Shown: positions 42,024 through 52,461 of the stretch, one piece after another
How positions within the stretch are numbered: position 1 is the first letter of the stretch
Layout: each line of letters begins with the position of its first letter
NCBI RefSeq assembly: GCF_027921745.1
Contig: NC_079240.1
Coordinates: forward strand, 1,047,001-1,111,000
Source: Schizosaccharomyces osmophilus
Taxonomy: Eukaryota; Ascomycota; Schizosaccharomycetes; Schizosaccharomycetales; Schizosaccharomycetaceae
DNA: 64,000 bases
Direction of reading: 5' to 3'
Notes under the pieces: model-generated
Seen by the model: only the letters and a program-made list of their open reading frames with translations
The model's database searches: none
What the model was told of the DNA's origin: nothing
Made by a program: the position numbers and the translations under genes

Positions 42024-42842
42024 GAATTGGTCCTTATATTCCACACCTTTGGAACGCTTTTGGGAATAAAAATTAATTTAATGTGTAATAAGTGAGTTTT
42101 CTTGTTTCCAATACTATTATTTTTATAACCACTTGTTATTTAAATACCGCAATTTACTTTGTCTGGATAATTGCTTTTTTTGGAGTGGTATGATGCCTGT
42201 CTACTTTTGGTTGTTGGATAGAAAGAATACTGAAGATTATTTTGGACATCAAGAATGAAAATGGATCGAAGAATAATATATTAAACATTAAAGCCATTAT
42301 ATATTATATATTTGATATATAATATCTATTATAAAAAAAAAAGATAATGCTGTACCTGTGTTTAGATATGTATACTTGTTTAGCCATAGGCAAAACTATA
42401 ACTGAGTATCAAATGTTTTGCATGTTATTGTTTTAAATGATTGATACATCCTTCCAAACGTCGTAAGAAAAGACCCAAAAGATAGTAAGTCTAAATAAAG
42501 TAGCATAGTTTTTTATTGACGGTCAAAAAGTAAAAAAGCCGTGGTCTATCAGTAAGTACAATTTTAGCAGCGTCAAATGATTGCTTACTCCTTCGACGAT
42601 GGATAAAAAATAAACAAAAGGGAATGAAATTATTTTCTTGTGTTTTCGCACAGGAGTACTAGATATTTGTTTTATGCATTGCAAAAGCTCCCCCCAAAAA
42701 AAAAAGAATAGAAAAGCATTTCAGGCATTTGAACTTCAATCGTGCATATAAGAGATATTAGTTCACCAAGTCATTAAGTACATTAATTTCAAAAAGACAA
42801 GGCAAATCAGCAATTTAAGGCATATGAAGATTATTAATCAAC
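42024..42842. other. Intergenic: nte1 promoter and hem12 3' flank
   Basis: About 0.8 kb, very AT-rich, with TATA-type dinucleotide stretches around 42298-42335. No gene seen on either strand. Confidence 0.6.
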
Positions 42843-44136
42843 TCAAGTTTGAGAGCCGTACTTATGGCATTGTTCTAAAAAGAAACGAACATCGTCTGGG
42901 TTGACACCGGGTGTTATACCATGTCCCAAATTAATAATATAGCCTTGTTTGCCGCCCTTAAAACCCTCGATCATTTCTTTGGTACGGCTTTCTATAATTT
43001 CTCTACCTCCGTATAGAATATTGGGATCCAAATTACCTTGGAAAGTGACGCGACGATCTCCACGAATGCGGACAGCCTCCTTCGGATCCATAGTCCAATC
43101 AAGACCAATGACATCGTAACCGGAATCACAAAGCTTGTCAAGAGCATACCAAGCTCCTTTGGGATAAACAATCATGGGCACAGTTCGTTTGCTTTTATTC
43201 AGTTCCTTTTTAACTCCTTCGCATATTCTGACCAAATAAGGGTACGAAAATTCCAAGAAATCCTGGGGTGAAAGCTCTCCAGCCCAAGAATCGAAAATTT
43301 GAAGCATCTAGTCGAATGGTTAGCGGACATATATACGATAAATTAGCAGCTTACCTGAGCACCTGCGTAAACCTGCTGCGTAAGATAGACAATAGTAGCC
43401 TCAGTAACCATATTTAAAAGACGACGAGAAGCCTCTGGGTAACGGAATAGCCAAGACTTTGCTTTTGTAAACGTTTTTGAACCACCTCCTTCAATCATGT
43501 AAGCCATAATGGTCCAGGGAGCTCCTGAAAATCCCAAGAGAGGAACCCTTCCATCTAAATTTTCTCTTGTTAACGAAATTGCGTCCATTACATATCCCAA
43601 TTTAGCCGGTATGTTGGGGACTTTTTCCAACTTTTCAAGATCCTCTGGTGTTGCCAATGGCTCCGGAAAGTGAGGACCTTTTTGTTCAAGCATAACAACC
43701 TGCATGCCAAGAGCCTGAGGAATTACTAAGATATCGCTAAAAATGATGGCAGCATCGAGTAAACCATCAAACCGGTTAATGGGTTGAAGCGTCAATTCGC
43801 AAGACGTTTCTGGAGTTTGACACATTTCAAAAAAACTTTGCTTCGACCTGACTTTATGATATTCTAAAGAGAAACTGTCAGTTTAAAGCTCAAACCCCGA
43901 TATGCATACCCGGCAAATATCTTCCAGCTTGTCTCTAGAAATTCCATCGAGTTAATAAACTATATTAAATTTCCTTTAAACATTTTTTACCATAATCCAA
44001 ACAGGTGGTCGTTCCACTGTTTCCCCTATAGACCACAGTTAGTAACCGACGTTTATCTTTTGTAAATGCAAGGCCTGCTCTTTAGCATACCTCTTGCAGC
44101 TCTAATGATTAAGTCATTTTTCATAGAAGGATACAT
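42843..44136 (-). CDS. hem12: Uroporphyrinogen decarboxylase Hem12
   Basis: Cytosolic haem-pathway enzyme converting uroporphyrinogen III to coproporphyrinogen III by four decarboxylations. I read five exons: 44091-44136, 43991-44025, 43910-43934, 43355-43863 and 42843-43307, total 359 aa. The start MYPSMKNDLIIRAARG leads across the first junction into GETVERPPVWIM. The 25-base third exon encodes RQAGRYLP, the diagnostic substrate-binding motif, completed by EYHKVR in exon 4. Later motifs are FSDILVIPQALG (catalytic Asp), GFSGAPWTIMAYMIEGGGSK and FDSWAGELSPQDF. NLGHGITPGVNPDD closes the barrel. All donors are GTATGC, GTAAAA or GTAAGC. Ordinary ORF calling would lose the first three exons. Confidence 0.95.
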
Positions 44137-45231
44137 GTTAAAGCTAAAGAAAGTGGAGCCTAATATTGGTTTACCCAACAGTCTACTTTGGAGTGGAAGG
44201 AAAGAAAGTGACCTAGTCAGCCGACTACAAAGTCACAAGTTTTAGAGACTTAGAAAATTAAAAGAAAGAAAAAAGTATTGAAATAAATATTTAAAGGGAG
44301 TTTCAGCTTAGTTTATGAGAGTAAGCGATTTAAAACTCTATACATTTGATGAATTCTTCCATGTTTTCGTGTACTCAACAGTTTTGTGAAATACGAATAT
44401 TTTTAAGCTCGTTTCGTCCACTTTATTCAAGCTATTTTCAATCGTATGGAATATAATTTAGGCAGCAATCAACCGGCTGATGATTCTCCATTTTTTAGCG
44501 ATTCACAAAAATACTTCTTATTTGTAGTAGCGCTTCTTCCTCATTTACTAAAATCATGTCAAATATAGAATTTATTTCCTGATTGAGGTTGTCCTAGCTA
44601 GTTTTCTAATTTTTGGTAGAGTATTTTAGGCAATGTTTTTAAGATGACTCGGCGGCATACGAATGTCTACGTTAATGTATGCAAGTCAACTGGCATTTTG
44701 TCTGTCATTCGTAAAGTGAAATATTTTTTAGAGTAAACTGACAAAAATAAGCTTTCACAATCTACTTTTAAGATGAATGTTTCTATGAAACAGCTGCTAG
44801 ACTTACAAGCAGTTAGAACACTTCTATTACCGAATCTTTCTTTCCTTTTAAGGTAGCAAGAAAACCCAATGCTTTGATTCAGACAGTAAGCGATAATGAG
44901 CATTTATCGTTTTGAGCATATGCTTTGTATTTGATAGATAATATGCTAAAAATTACTATCTTATGCATCATATTTTTATTACTCTATATACTTCATTATG
45001 CGATTAATTATTTGCGCTTTGTATCATATGACTATATAATTTTTTTTGGATGAAGTTATTTTTTAAAACGTTCGAATTGTCTTTATTGCAAATAAGCGTA
45101 TACCGAGTTTTATCACATTAAATATTACAACGGAATTCATTATATATCACTAAATCGTGCGTAAATTCTAACTGAAAATCACTCGATTCTAACGCTTCTT
45201 TTACAAGTTAGAAAAACGAGTAGATACAAAG
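44137..45231. other. Divergent intergenic region hem12 / nro1, gene-free 1.1 kb
   Basis: The largest gene-free stretch here. In S. pombe I recall a small NADPH-dependent FMN reductase gene (SPCC4B3.06c) at this place; I find no trace of its flavodoxin-like motifs. The 78-codon minus frame at 44667-44903 looks random. Confidence 0.5.
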
Positions 45232-46477
45232 ATGATTGGCAACCGTCCTCAAGGATTGCGCGCTGCAGCATCTCAAAAAAAGCAGCAGATTGAAAAACAA
45301 CGTCAGGAGGCAGCTGCAAATGGAAGTGGCTCTTCTGAGCTAGGAAATGGAGATGTAAACAAAGCCGAAGGGGACGAAGACGAAACCATGTTGGTGTACA
45401 CTGAAGATGACAACATGGATCAACTTTGGGGATTGTATGAGACGAGCCGTGAAAAATTAGAAAGTGGTGATATCGAAGGTAGCATCAACCTTGTTTTCGG
45501 TACCATTCATGAGGCCGATCGTATTCTCCGCAACACAGAAGACTATTCCAGTCTTCCTAAGGATTTCCACGCAGCCTACTCTATGGCTCTTCTGGCTGTT
45601 TCCGAATTGTATGAGCCTGCTAAGGGACGTCTCAAGGAAACAAATGATGAAGAGTCATTTATTGACGCTGCCATCGAAAGAGCTCAACTTGGTTTGGAAG
45701 CGTCAGGCGATCAATCTCGGCTTTACCTTGCTTTCGGGCGTGCTTATTTGGAAAAGGTACGTATGACCTTGTGGAAGCAGGACGATCAGCAGAACCCTTC
45801 GGATCAATCCGTTATTGTTCAGATTGTCAATCCTTACATCGAACTTGCCCTTCAATACCTTCGTCCTTTACTTTCGGTGGAACCATTTGATGACTTGACT
45901 CCTGACTCTTTGCGTCCCTTGTATGTCTTGTCGTCTTACATGTTCCAATTTGGATCCCAATTTCCTGAAAACTCCCTTCTGGACGTACACTCCGTTATTA
46001 TCGGTCTTTGGGAAAAGTGTAGCGCTTTCCCAGACAGCCCTCTTCCTGTCCGTCTTGCTACCAAGGAAGCCGTTTTGGCTAGCCATACCAGCTTTGCCGA
46101 ATATTATATCGATTTAATGGATTCCAATGAGGAAAATGCCGAAAGGTGGGCTGTCAAGGCCTCTGAATGGCTTTCTCGGTCCGTTGATGCTTGGAACGAA
46201 ATTTATGCGTTGGATGACTCAGCTGAACGACTTTTGAAGGTATGATTTTTTTAGGCCGAAATTTGTCGGCAATAAGTTTCTTGTTTACTTTATGTTTTAT
46301 TAACTGGTGTTTTAGTTGGCGGATATCAAGATGGATTTAGCACAAATCACTGAACAAGAAAGTTCTCAAGATGAGTATCTGCAGGCCGCCTATACAGCTT
46401 TGGAGGACGCTCAAAAGGCTGGTGTACAACTCAGTCCCGACTATTTGGAATTTCTTGAAGCTTACTCTTCCGCTTAG
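45232..46477 (+). CDS. nro1: Nro1/Ett1, nuclear regulator of Ofd1
   Basis: Helical-repeat protein that binds the prolyl hydroxylase Ofd1 and blocks its action on the hypoxic transcription factor Sre1N. The budding-yeast homologue Ett1 affects translation termination. Two exons, 45232-46239 and 46316-46477, give 389 aa. The N terminus MIGNRPQGLRAAASQKKQQ is basic and has the nuclear-import character reported for Nro1. An acidic linker (EDETMLVYTEDDNMDQLW) precedes TPR-like helices such as GSINLVFGTIHEADRILRN and SRLYLAFGRAYLEKVRM. The second exon ends with QLSPDYLEFLEAYSSA. It is divergent from hem12. Confidence 0.9.
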
Positions 46478-47006
46478 AGCCCACTAGCATCGGTCAAACT
46501 TTCGTCTTTCTTATATGTTTTGTTTTTTTTTTGGTTACATATTGGTTTCACAATTTTTCTGGTGTTTCGTATTTATCACGTCCAAATACATAGAAATGGT
46601 AATTTAACTGGTTTATGAGTTAGGTCGAATTGTTTCACAATTGGAATGTCTTCTGACATGTACGACTATTCCTCGTATGTTGTTCTTTGGTTTCCTAAAC
46701 TATCGGCTCATTTGGGTTGTGCAATCAATTACTTACTACTAATAGAGAAAAAAATTATAAAATTAATAAATAATAGTAGGCTTACTTTTCAAAGTATTTT
46801 ATTCATGAATACTCGTAAACATATATTATACAATGGAAATAACGCATTTTGTTAAACGTTCACTATGCGATTATGACCGTACGACTCTACTCGTCTCTAT
46901 AGTCTCCATGTAAAAAAACAACCTATAGCTTGGTATCAAAGTATATATAGAAAAAGCCATTTCATCCTTTACTTTGGAATTTAAATATTGTTGCTTTTTC
47001 TACAAT
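46478..47006. other. Intergenic: nro1 3' flank and lsg1 promoter
   Basis: A 69-codon plus-strand frame starting at 46646 turns into lysine/asparagine-rich noise after about 36 codons and has an AG in front of that point. I do not call it a gene. Confidence 0.55.
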
Positions 47007-47666
47007 ATGGACCCTTTTGAAGGAAGAATGGCTTTTCTGCAACTTTTGAATAAGCTAAGTGCTTCCCAGTTGTCTCAGTTGAAGCCTGCCCAATTTGCTT
47101 TAAAAAACAGAGACCTTGAGGAAGATTTATATTCCTGTATATGGGAAGAGTTGGAATCTGGATCATTCAATACGAGGGTAAATATCATATACTTTGTGGA
47201 TACCTTGTGTGAATTAAGTTTAAGAAATGGAATCAGTAATGGTTATATTACTATGATTACTCGTGATATTTTAAAACTGGTAGAATATGTGGTTCCAATT
47301 GGAACAGCAGGAGCAGCCAATGCTCCTGAAGTAAGAAAGGTGCTCCACTCCCTGCGTCTGAAGAACATAATAGATGATGCTCGGCTTCAGGAAGCAATTA
47401 ACTTGGTAGACGCTCACGAACAAGCAAGCAAAGCAGGTGAGGACCAAGGTACCACGTCAATTTCTAGAGCCGATATATTAAGGCGATTAGAAGAAGACAG
47501 GGAACGGCATAAGCGCATGCGCGAAAATATATGGGCAATACCGAAGCCAGAACTAGAACACGAGATTGCTTGGAATACTATAGAACCAATCACAGAATGT
47601 GATTTAGAGTCATTGAACGACGATTTTGAAAAGTATAATGAATGTATTCGTGAATCTCTTTGTTAA
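47007..47666 (+). CDS. lsg1: CTD kinase gamma subunit Lsg1 (Ctk3)
   Basis: Third subunit of the Lsk1-Lsc1-Lsg1 complex (CTDK-I) that phosphorylates Ser2 of the RNA polymerase II tail. One exon, 219 aa. The start is the ATG of MDPFEGRMAFLQLLNKL; the frame upstream opens at TTG. The N-terminal 130 residues form a CID-like helical domain (LSASQLSQLKPAQFALKN, LYSCIWEELESGSFNTRVN, YFVDTLCEL), typical of Ctk3. The rest is helical, with RADILRRLEEDRERHKRMRE matching the conserved Ctk3 C-terminal helix. Not related to ribosomal GTPase Lsg1 of budding yeast, which shares the name. Confidence 0.9.
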   Translation: MDPFEGRMAFLQLLNKLSASQLSQLKPAQFALKNRDLEEDLYSCIWEELESGSFNTRVNIIYFVDTLCELSLRNGISNGYITMITRDILKLVEYVVPIGTAGAANAPEVRKVLHSLRLKNIIDDARLQEAINLVDAHEQASKAGEDQGTTSISRADILRRLEEDRERHKRMRENIWAIPKPELEHEIAWNTIEPITECDLESLNDDFEKYNECIRESLC

Positions 47667-47820
47667 TTATGAAGAAATCGAATTAGAGTCGAAAAACGCA
47701 GACGTTGTAAGTCATAGTCCAACTGTAGGTCAAAAAGGGGGATCTTAAAGGTAGAAAATTTTATAGCGAACGATCAAAGCCATTTACATACGTATACGTA
47801 TATATTTTTTTCTTCTTCCC

Positions 47821-47836
47821 AAAAAAAAAAAAAAAA
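47821..47836. repeat. A16 homopolymer
   Basis: Sixteen consecutive A in the convergent spacer between lsg1 and mrpl12. No function inferred. Confidence 0.9.
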
Positions 47837-47955
47837 GTCCGTTCTAGAATTTCTAGAAATAAAGTATTGTAAAGGTTACTTTTAACATGCTTATAAAACT
47901 ATTTCAAAAGAAGCAATTAAGCTTCTCGTATTAATGTTTTTCAATTAAACCTGGC

Positions 47956-48512
47956 TTACTCCAAGGTAACCTTGCAAGTAAGTTGTTCCAGCTTGGATTT
48001 GATAGCATCAGCATCTTCTTTTAGTACGTTTTCCTTTAGAACCTTAGGTGCGCTTTCGACAAATTTCTTAGCGTCAACCAAAGACAATCCCAGCAAAGAC
48101 TTGACTTCCTTGATAACCTTGGCTTTTGAACCTGCATCGAAAGAGTCTAACTTTAAGTTCCAGGTTGTCTTCTCTTCTGGTTTAGGCTCATCATTAGCCT
48201 CTTCCGCAGCACCAGCAGCGGCTCCGGGAACTGCCATAGGAGCTGCCATAGGAGCGATGTCGGAAATGTTCAGTTTTTCCTTCAGCTGCTCTACAAGCTT
48301 GGACGTTTCTAATAAAGACAATTTGCTAATTTCTTCCACAAGATTTTCAATTTTTCCTTCGGCATTTCTTGCAGGTATAGAGCTGTGGAATGTTCTCAAT
48401 AATGAAGCCGCCGGTTTTGCACGAACTACAGAAATTCTAAATTCATTAATAAAATTACTTTTGTATTTCTGACTTACAAATTTTTGTTTAAACGAGGGAA
48501 AACACGCAGCAT
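47956..48512 (-). CDS. mrpl12: Mitochondrial ribosomal protein bL12m
   Basis: Stalk protein of the mitochondrial large ribosomal subunit. Two exons, 48478-48512 and 47956-48436, separated by a 41-base intron inside the presequence; 171 aa. The assembled N terminus MLRVFPRLNKNLISVVRAKP is a typical positively charged import signal; the internal frame alone opens at TTG and would miss it. The dimerisation helices lie near IENLVEEISKLSLLETSKLVEQL. An Ala/Pro/Gly hinge follows, then the conserved C-terminal domain (KLDSFDAGSKAKVIKEVKSL, DAKKFVESAPKVLKENV) that recruits translation factors. Confidence 0.94.
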
Positions 48513-48868
48513 TTTTTTAGGAAATTGTAAACGAGTAATTTGAAGTTGGTAGTTGAATGATACGGGACAGACGTACTGCGCAAAAGCCGTGAGGTTCTAA
48601 ACACCGGGTTTCAACTTAAAAAAAAAAAAAAAAGAGGATGAAGTTAAATAACAATAAATTAACTAAAAAAAAAAGAAAAAGATTTGTAACAAGCTTTCAG
48701 AGATTCGGTTGGGCAATATGCCAATTTCAATATGTTAATATAAAAAAAAAAGAATTTATTCAGAAAGTTGTAAACATAATTTAGAAATTTAACTGCCTTT
48801 ATAAGAAACCAAATGCATTAATCATTCTATGAGGCATGCTGCAAAATATCATGAATAAAAAAAACTCC
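48513..48868. other. Intergenic: mrpl12 promoter and ipk1 3' flank
   Basis: 356 bases with several A tracts (a 15-base one near 48619). No gene seen. Confidence 0.55.
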
Positions 48869-50861
48869 TTAGACACTGCGACATGCCTGGTCGGTAGATT
48901 TCATTCCACGTCCATAATACCATCCACCATCTAAAAGATTTCGCTCATCACGTTCCCATTTTGCTAGCTTTGTATGCATATCTTTGGGATCCAAGTCTAA
49001 CAGTGTAATTTTGTTTTTACCTATATATAGCGTCACATCTCGAAGAGTCATTGCTAATGCAACGTCTTTACGAGAATATTCTTCTTGTAAGTCACGTAGT
49101 CTCTTTAAAATTCCTGACTGAAACAATGTCAGAGCAATCTCTGGACCAACCATGCCCTGAAGCACAGAAAGAAATTTTGGCCAATTATAAAAGTCAAGTT
49201 GAAGCGGGCAAAAACTAATAGATTTTCCTCGCATTCGACTCATGGCACAAGTCCTGCAGACAACCCAGTCGTCTGGAGCAGTTGGAGACTGGGTGAGCCA
49301 TTTAGGCTTCATTTCCATGCCTTCCTTCAGATCTTGCATTAAAATGCAAGACGTTTCATTTAAATTTAGATAAATACCTGACGCATTTTGAGTACCCAGT
49401 AGAAAATCCTTAGTAACTGGCTGAAGGAATATTTCTAGCAAATACTGCTCAAACCCAGAAAATAAAGGATATACGATATTTTGATAGTAGTCATAAACTT
49501 GTTCCGTCGTAATAGTCTGACCTCGTCGACGAAGTCGGATAACTTTATCTTGAAAGAATAGGTTTTTCCCGATGTATTCAAACACAACATTAGCAGTACC
49601 AGAAGCTAAATATGACCATTCTGAGGTGTACATATTATTTGTGTTATGGTTATTGGTTTTTGCGTGATGCTGTGTCATAGGTGTCCTCAAAACAGGAGCT
49701 TGACTAGGCGACATTGGCTCTTCTTCTGGTTCAAGCGCAGAAGCCAAGTTTTGCATAGAAGGAGGTCTTGAAACCACGGGAGTTGAAGGAGCATGCGTGT
49801 CAATAGGGGAAGCAGCAACAGATGAGCTCGCAGTAGATGTGGGGGATAAACTGCTTTGAGAAGGAGAAAGATGAGGATGTTGTGAGAAAAGAGCATTCAT
49901 AGCTTCGATCTTTCCGGCTTCCCACTCACCTTCAGATAAAGCATCTGATGGTTTAGGAAGTTTGACTGGAGAACGAGTGTTTTCAATAGAAATTAGCGGA
50001 ATATCTTCAGCTGCTTGACATACGGAAGAAAACTCGACCAGCCATGTCTTCGGTATATCATCTTGAAAACAATCCCATGGACGAGTTATATTGTGCATTT
50101 TCCGAAACATTTGTAGCTGGAGACAGAAAAAGTGTCGCATCAATTGACCAAAAAAAACTTGACATTTATTAATTAATGTAGGAAACGACAGTGTCACGTG
50201 TTTTTGCACCTCATTTAGCTCGTTGTTGACCCGTACTAGCTGACCCTGTAGTGCTTTAATCTTGTATTTCTTCGTTTCCGGATCTGGCAACTCATAAACA
50301 ACTAGTAACTCCTTTTGGATCTTCTCAAGCTCGTTTACTTTTCTACCCCTTCGCTTTATCAATTCAACGGCCTTTTTCACATGCGCCTTTACTTCCTTGC
50401 AAGGTGCTAATACTGTTATTTGAAAGTTTTGTAAAGTTAGCAAAACTTCTCTTCTCTGCCGTTCTAATGCCTTATTCCAGTCTACCAAAGTTCCAAGAGA
50501 AGCAGCAGGGTTCTTTTCAGTCGGAAATTGCCTATACAGAGAAATCCAAGACGCAGTAACAGATGGTGCAAGGCAAACCACGCAACGCCAAGCGTCATAA
50601 AACAATCGAGCATTTTCTATCATGTCTCGAATAGACTTGTCGATTTGATAAATATGAGCTCCCCATTTTTCGATTTGTTGATCCGAAACATTGAAGTCCG
50701 ATTGTTTATTGCTTTTTTTTGGTTGTTTGGTAATTTCTAAATCCAAGTTAGTTTAAAGTTCCTGTTGTTACCAACTTTGATATATATCCCGTAAACAATT
50801 TCATAGCCCCTATGCCTTTAACACATACGGGCATTTTTGGTCACTTACTTTTTATTTGCAT
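48869..50861 (-). CDS. ipk1: Inositol-pentakisphosphate 2-kinase Ipk1 with N-terminal BAR-like domain
   Basis: Makes inositol hexakisphosphate, used in mRNA export. The main frame (48869-50736) lacks an ATG at its head. A 13-base first exon (50849-50861) with donor GTAAGT, a CTAAC branch and acceptor TTTAG supplies MQIKK and gives 626 aa. The kinase domain fills about residues 375-626: [33 protein letters not shown] with the E-x-K-P-K-W signature, [12 protein letters not shown] and a final [12 protein letters not shown]. Residues 20-220 are strongly helical and charged with [19 protein letters not shown] and [14 protein letters not shown], much like a BAR domain. A Ser/Pro-rich linker separates the two. 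S. pombe Ipk1 is also long and, as I recall, has a reported role in polarised growth. Confidence 0.88.
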
Positions 50862-51487
50862 TCCGACAAAATAAAGGAAAATAAATATGTAAAGAATTAA
50901 AGATCTAACACGAAAAACTCATGCAAAGCGGGATGAACAGTATGCTTAAACGTCCAATTGATGCTTGCGGTTTCAATTCAAAACGTAATCCAGAAAAAAA
51001 AAATCAAAATACTGTTCGGTAAGAAACAGAAACATAATAAATAGCCCAATGCTCTGTTTATTAGCAAAACAATGGCATAATCCACATACACAACATATGA
51101 CAATTTGTAGCACACGACTGGTTTACATCCAAAAGTATGTCAGTAATAAAGATCATAGCTCTTTAAAATACGCTACTTATCATAAACATCGTAAAAATCA
51201 ACTTTGGTTGTGCCACGCTATTCATGATTCCGCAGTCTTTAGGATGCTTTAATAAACAATAGAAAGAGATTTTGACAAAAGACGAATTGCTGATATTCCT
51301 TCTTTCTATAGTTTATATAGTTCTATCTTATTCCATTTTATTTCTTTTCTATTCAATTCAATTCTTATCTTATATAAACAAACAAGAGAAGGGTGGAAAT
51401 ACATGCCATTAATTTCTGCTGTATACAGCATTCTGATTGATATTACATGAGAATTTTAGAGTTATTCTCAATTTTTCATGTGTGGAG
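50862..51487. other. Intergenic: ipk1 promoter and bolA 3' flank
   Basis: About 0.6 kb, no gene seen. The 67-codon plus frame at 51049 has histidine/serine-rich chance composition. A CT/AT-rich low-complexity tract spans 51296-51375. Confidence 0.55.
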
Positions 51488-51865
51488 CTAATGCTCTTCA
51501 GACATAGCTGAATCCTTGGAGCTTTCTTTATCCACCTCCGTTAGAAGATTCAATCCGTGCATCCCTTTGATTTCTTCCTTCAAAATGGAGTTAACCAAGC
51601 GGTGTTGCGCTAGTGTATTTTTTCCCTGAAACAGTTTACTTTTAATCACTATCTGGTACATGCTTCCACACCCTCCAGACACATCAATCACACGAAGAGA
51701 ACTTGGGCATAACTTCTCGTTCAAAAGGGTTCGTATTCTGCTTTCACCGTCTGAAGCACCATCTGTAGATGAAAACCGTTTGAATATCCTCTGGGGTTGC
51801 ACTCTTTGAGGAGACATGAGTATGGGAGGACCCTTAAACCATCGAGAGAATCGTATACTATTCAT
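51488..51865 (-). CDS. BolA-domain protein, probably mitochondrial
   Basis: BolA-like protein, 125 aa, one exon. BolA proteins work with monothiol glutaredoxins in iron-sulfur cluster delivery. The first 35 residues are Arg/Ser-rich and lack acidic residues (MNSIRFSRWFKGPPILMSPQ), an import signal in type. The BolA fold follows: SRIRTLLNEKLCPSSLRVID, GGCGSMYQIVIKSKLFQGKN and QHRLVNSILKEEIKGMHGL, with the family helix-turn-helix-like loop. The Cys-Gly pair in SGGCGSMY and the later conserved His can bind a cluster. It resembles mitochondrial BOLA3 most; BOLA1 is possible. Divergent from set9. Confidence 0.9.
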   Translation of the reverse strand: MNSIRFSRWFKGPPILMSPQRVQPQRIFKRFSSTDGASDGESRIRTLLNEKLCPSSLRVIDVSGGCGSMYQIVIKSKLFQGKNTLAQHRLVNSILKEEIKGMHGLNLLTEVDKESSKDSAMSEEH

Positions 51866-52461
51866 TTCCTTAAAACTTTCTGGCCAAGAGAAACAAAGTA
51901 AAACGAAAAGAATAAACGAATCAGAATTAGCAATTCAGAATAGGAGGGAAGTTGAAGAAGAATGAATTTTATCACCTACCGGAATATGTACTAAAGCTGA
52001 ACAATTCATTGGCTTATGCCCAGAGCGCCTAGAAAAGGCGAAAGACATTTCGTTCACAAAACTATAATAATTTCTTCTTTTTCTTTTATATTGTATTTTA
52101 TTTTTTTTCCTTTGGTTTAATTATAGTAAATCCAAGGTTTAGCAGGAGCGATTGAGACCATATTTGGCGACAAACGGATCCCAAAGGAACATAGACAGTT
52201 GTTGAACCTGATTACAGCTTTTTAATATTTTATTACTCTCTGAGAAAAAGAAAAACTAGATCTACCTGATAACATCGAGTAAAGCAGAGGTCAAAGGTAG
52301 TTTTCTTTGAAAAGGAAATAAAAAGAAAGCAAAACAAACACTTTGCCTTACGCTTTGTAACAGAAATGCTTTGCTTCCATATTGTCTAAGTACCGGGTTT
52401 TAACTTTTCAAACAATATTTATTGATACAATTACGGGACTTCAGTGAATTGTTTGTACGGC
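51866..52461. other. Divergent intergenic region bolA / set9
   Basis: About 0.6 kb with a T-rich stretch around 52070-52120. No ORF or clear motif. Confidence 0.6.

Noticed and set aside
44667-44903. 78-codon minus-strand ORF in the hem12/nro1 gap
   Set aside because: Random composition, no flavodoxin-like motif, so not the missing FMN reductase.
46646-46855. 69-codon plus-strand ORF between nro1 and lsg1
   Set aside because: First half looks mixed but the rest is K/I/N-rich noise, and there is no motif or partner exon.
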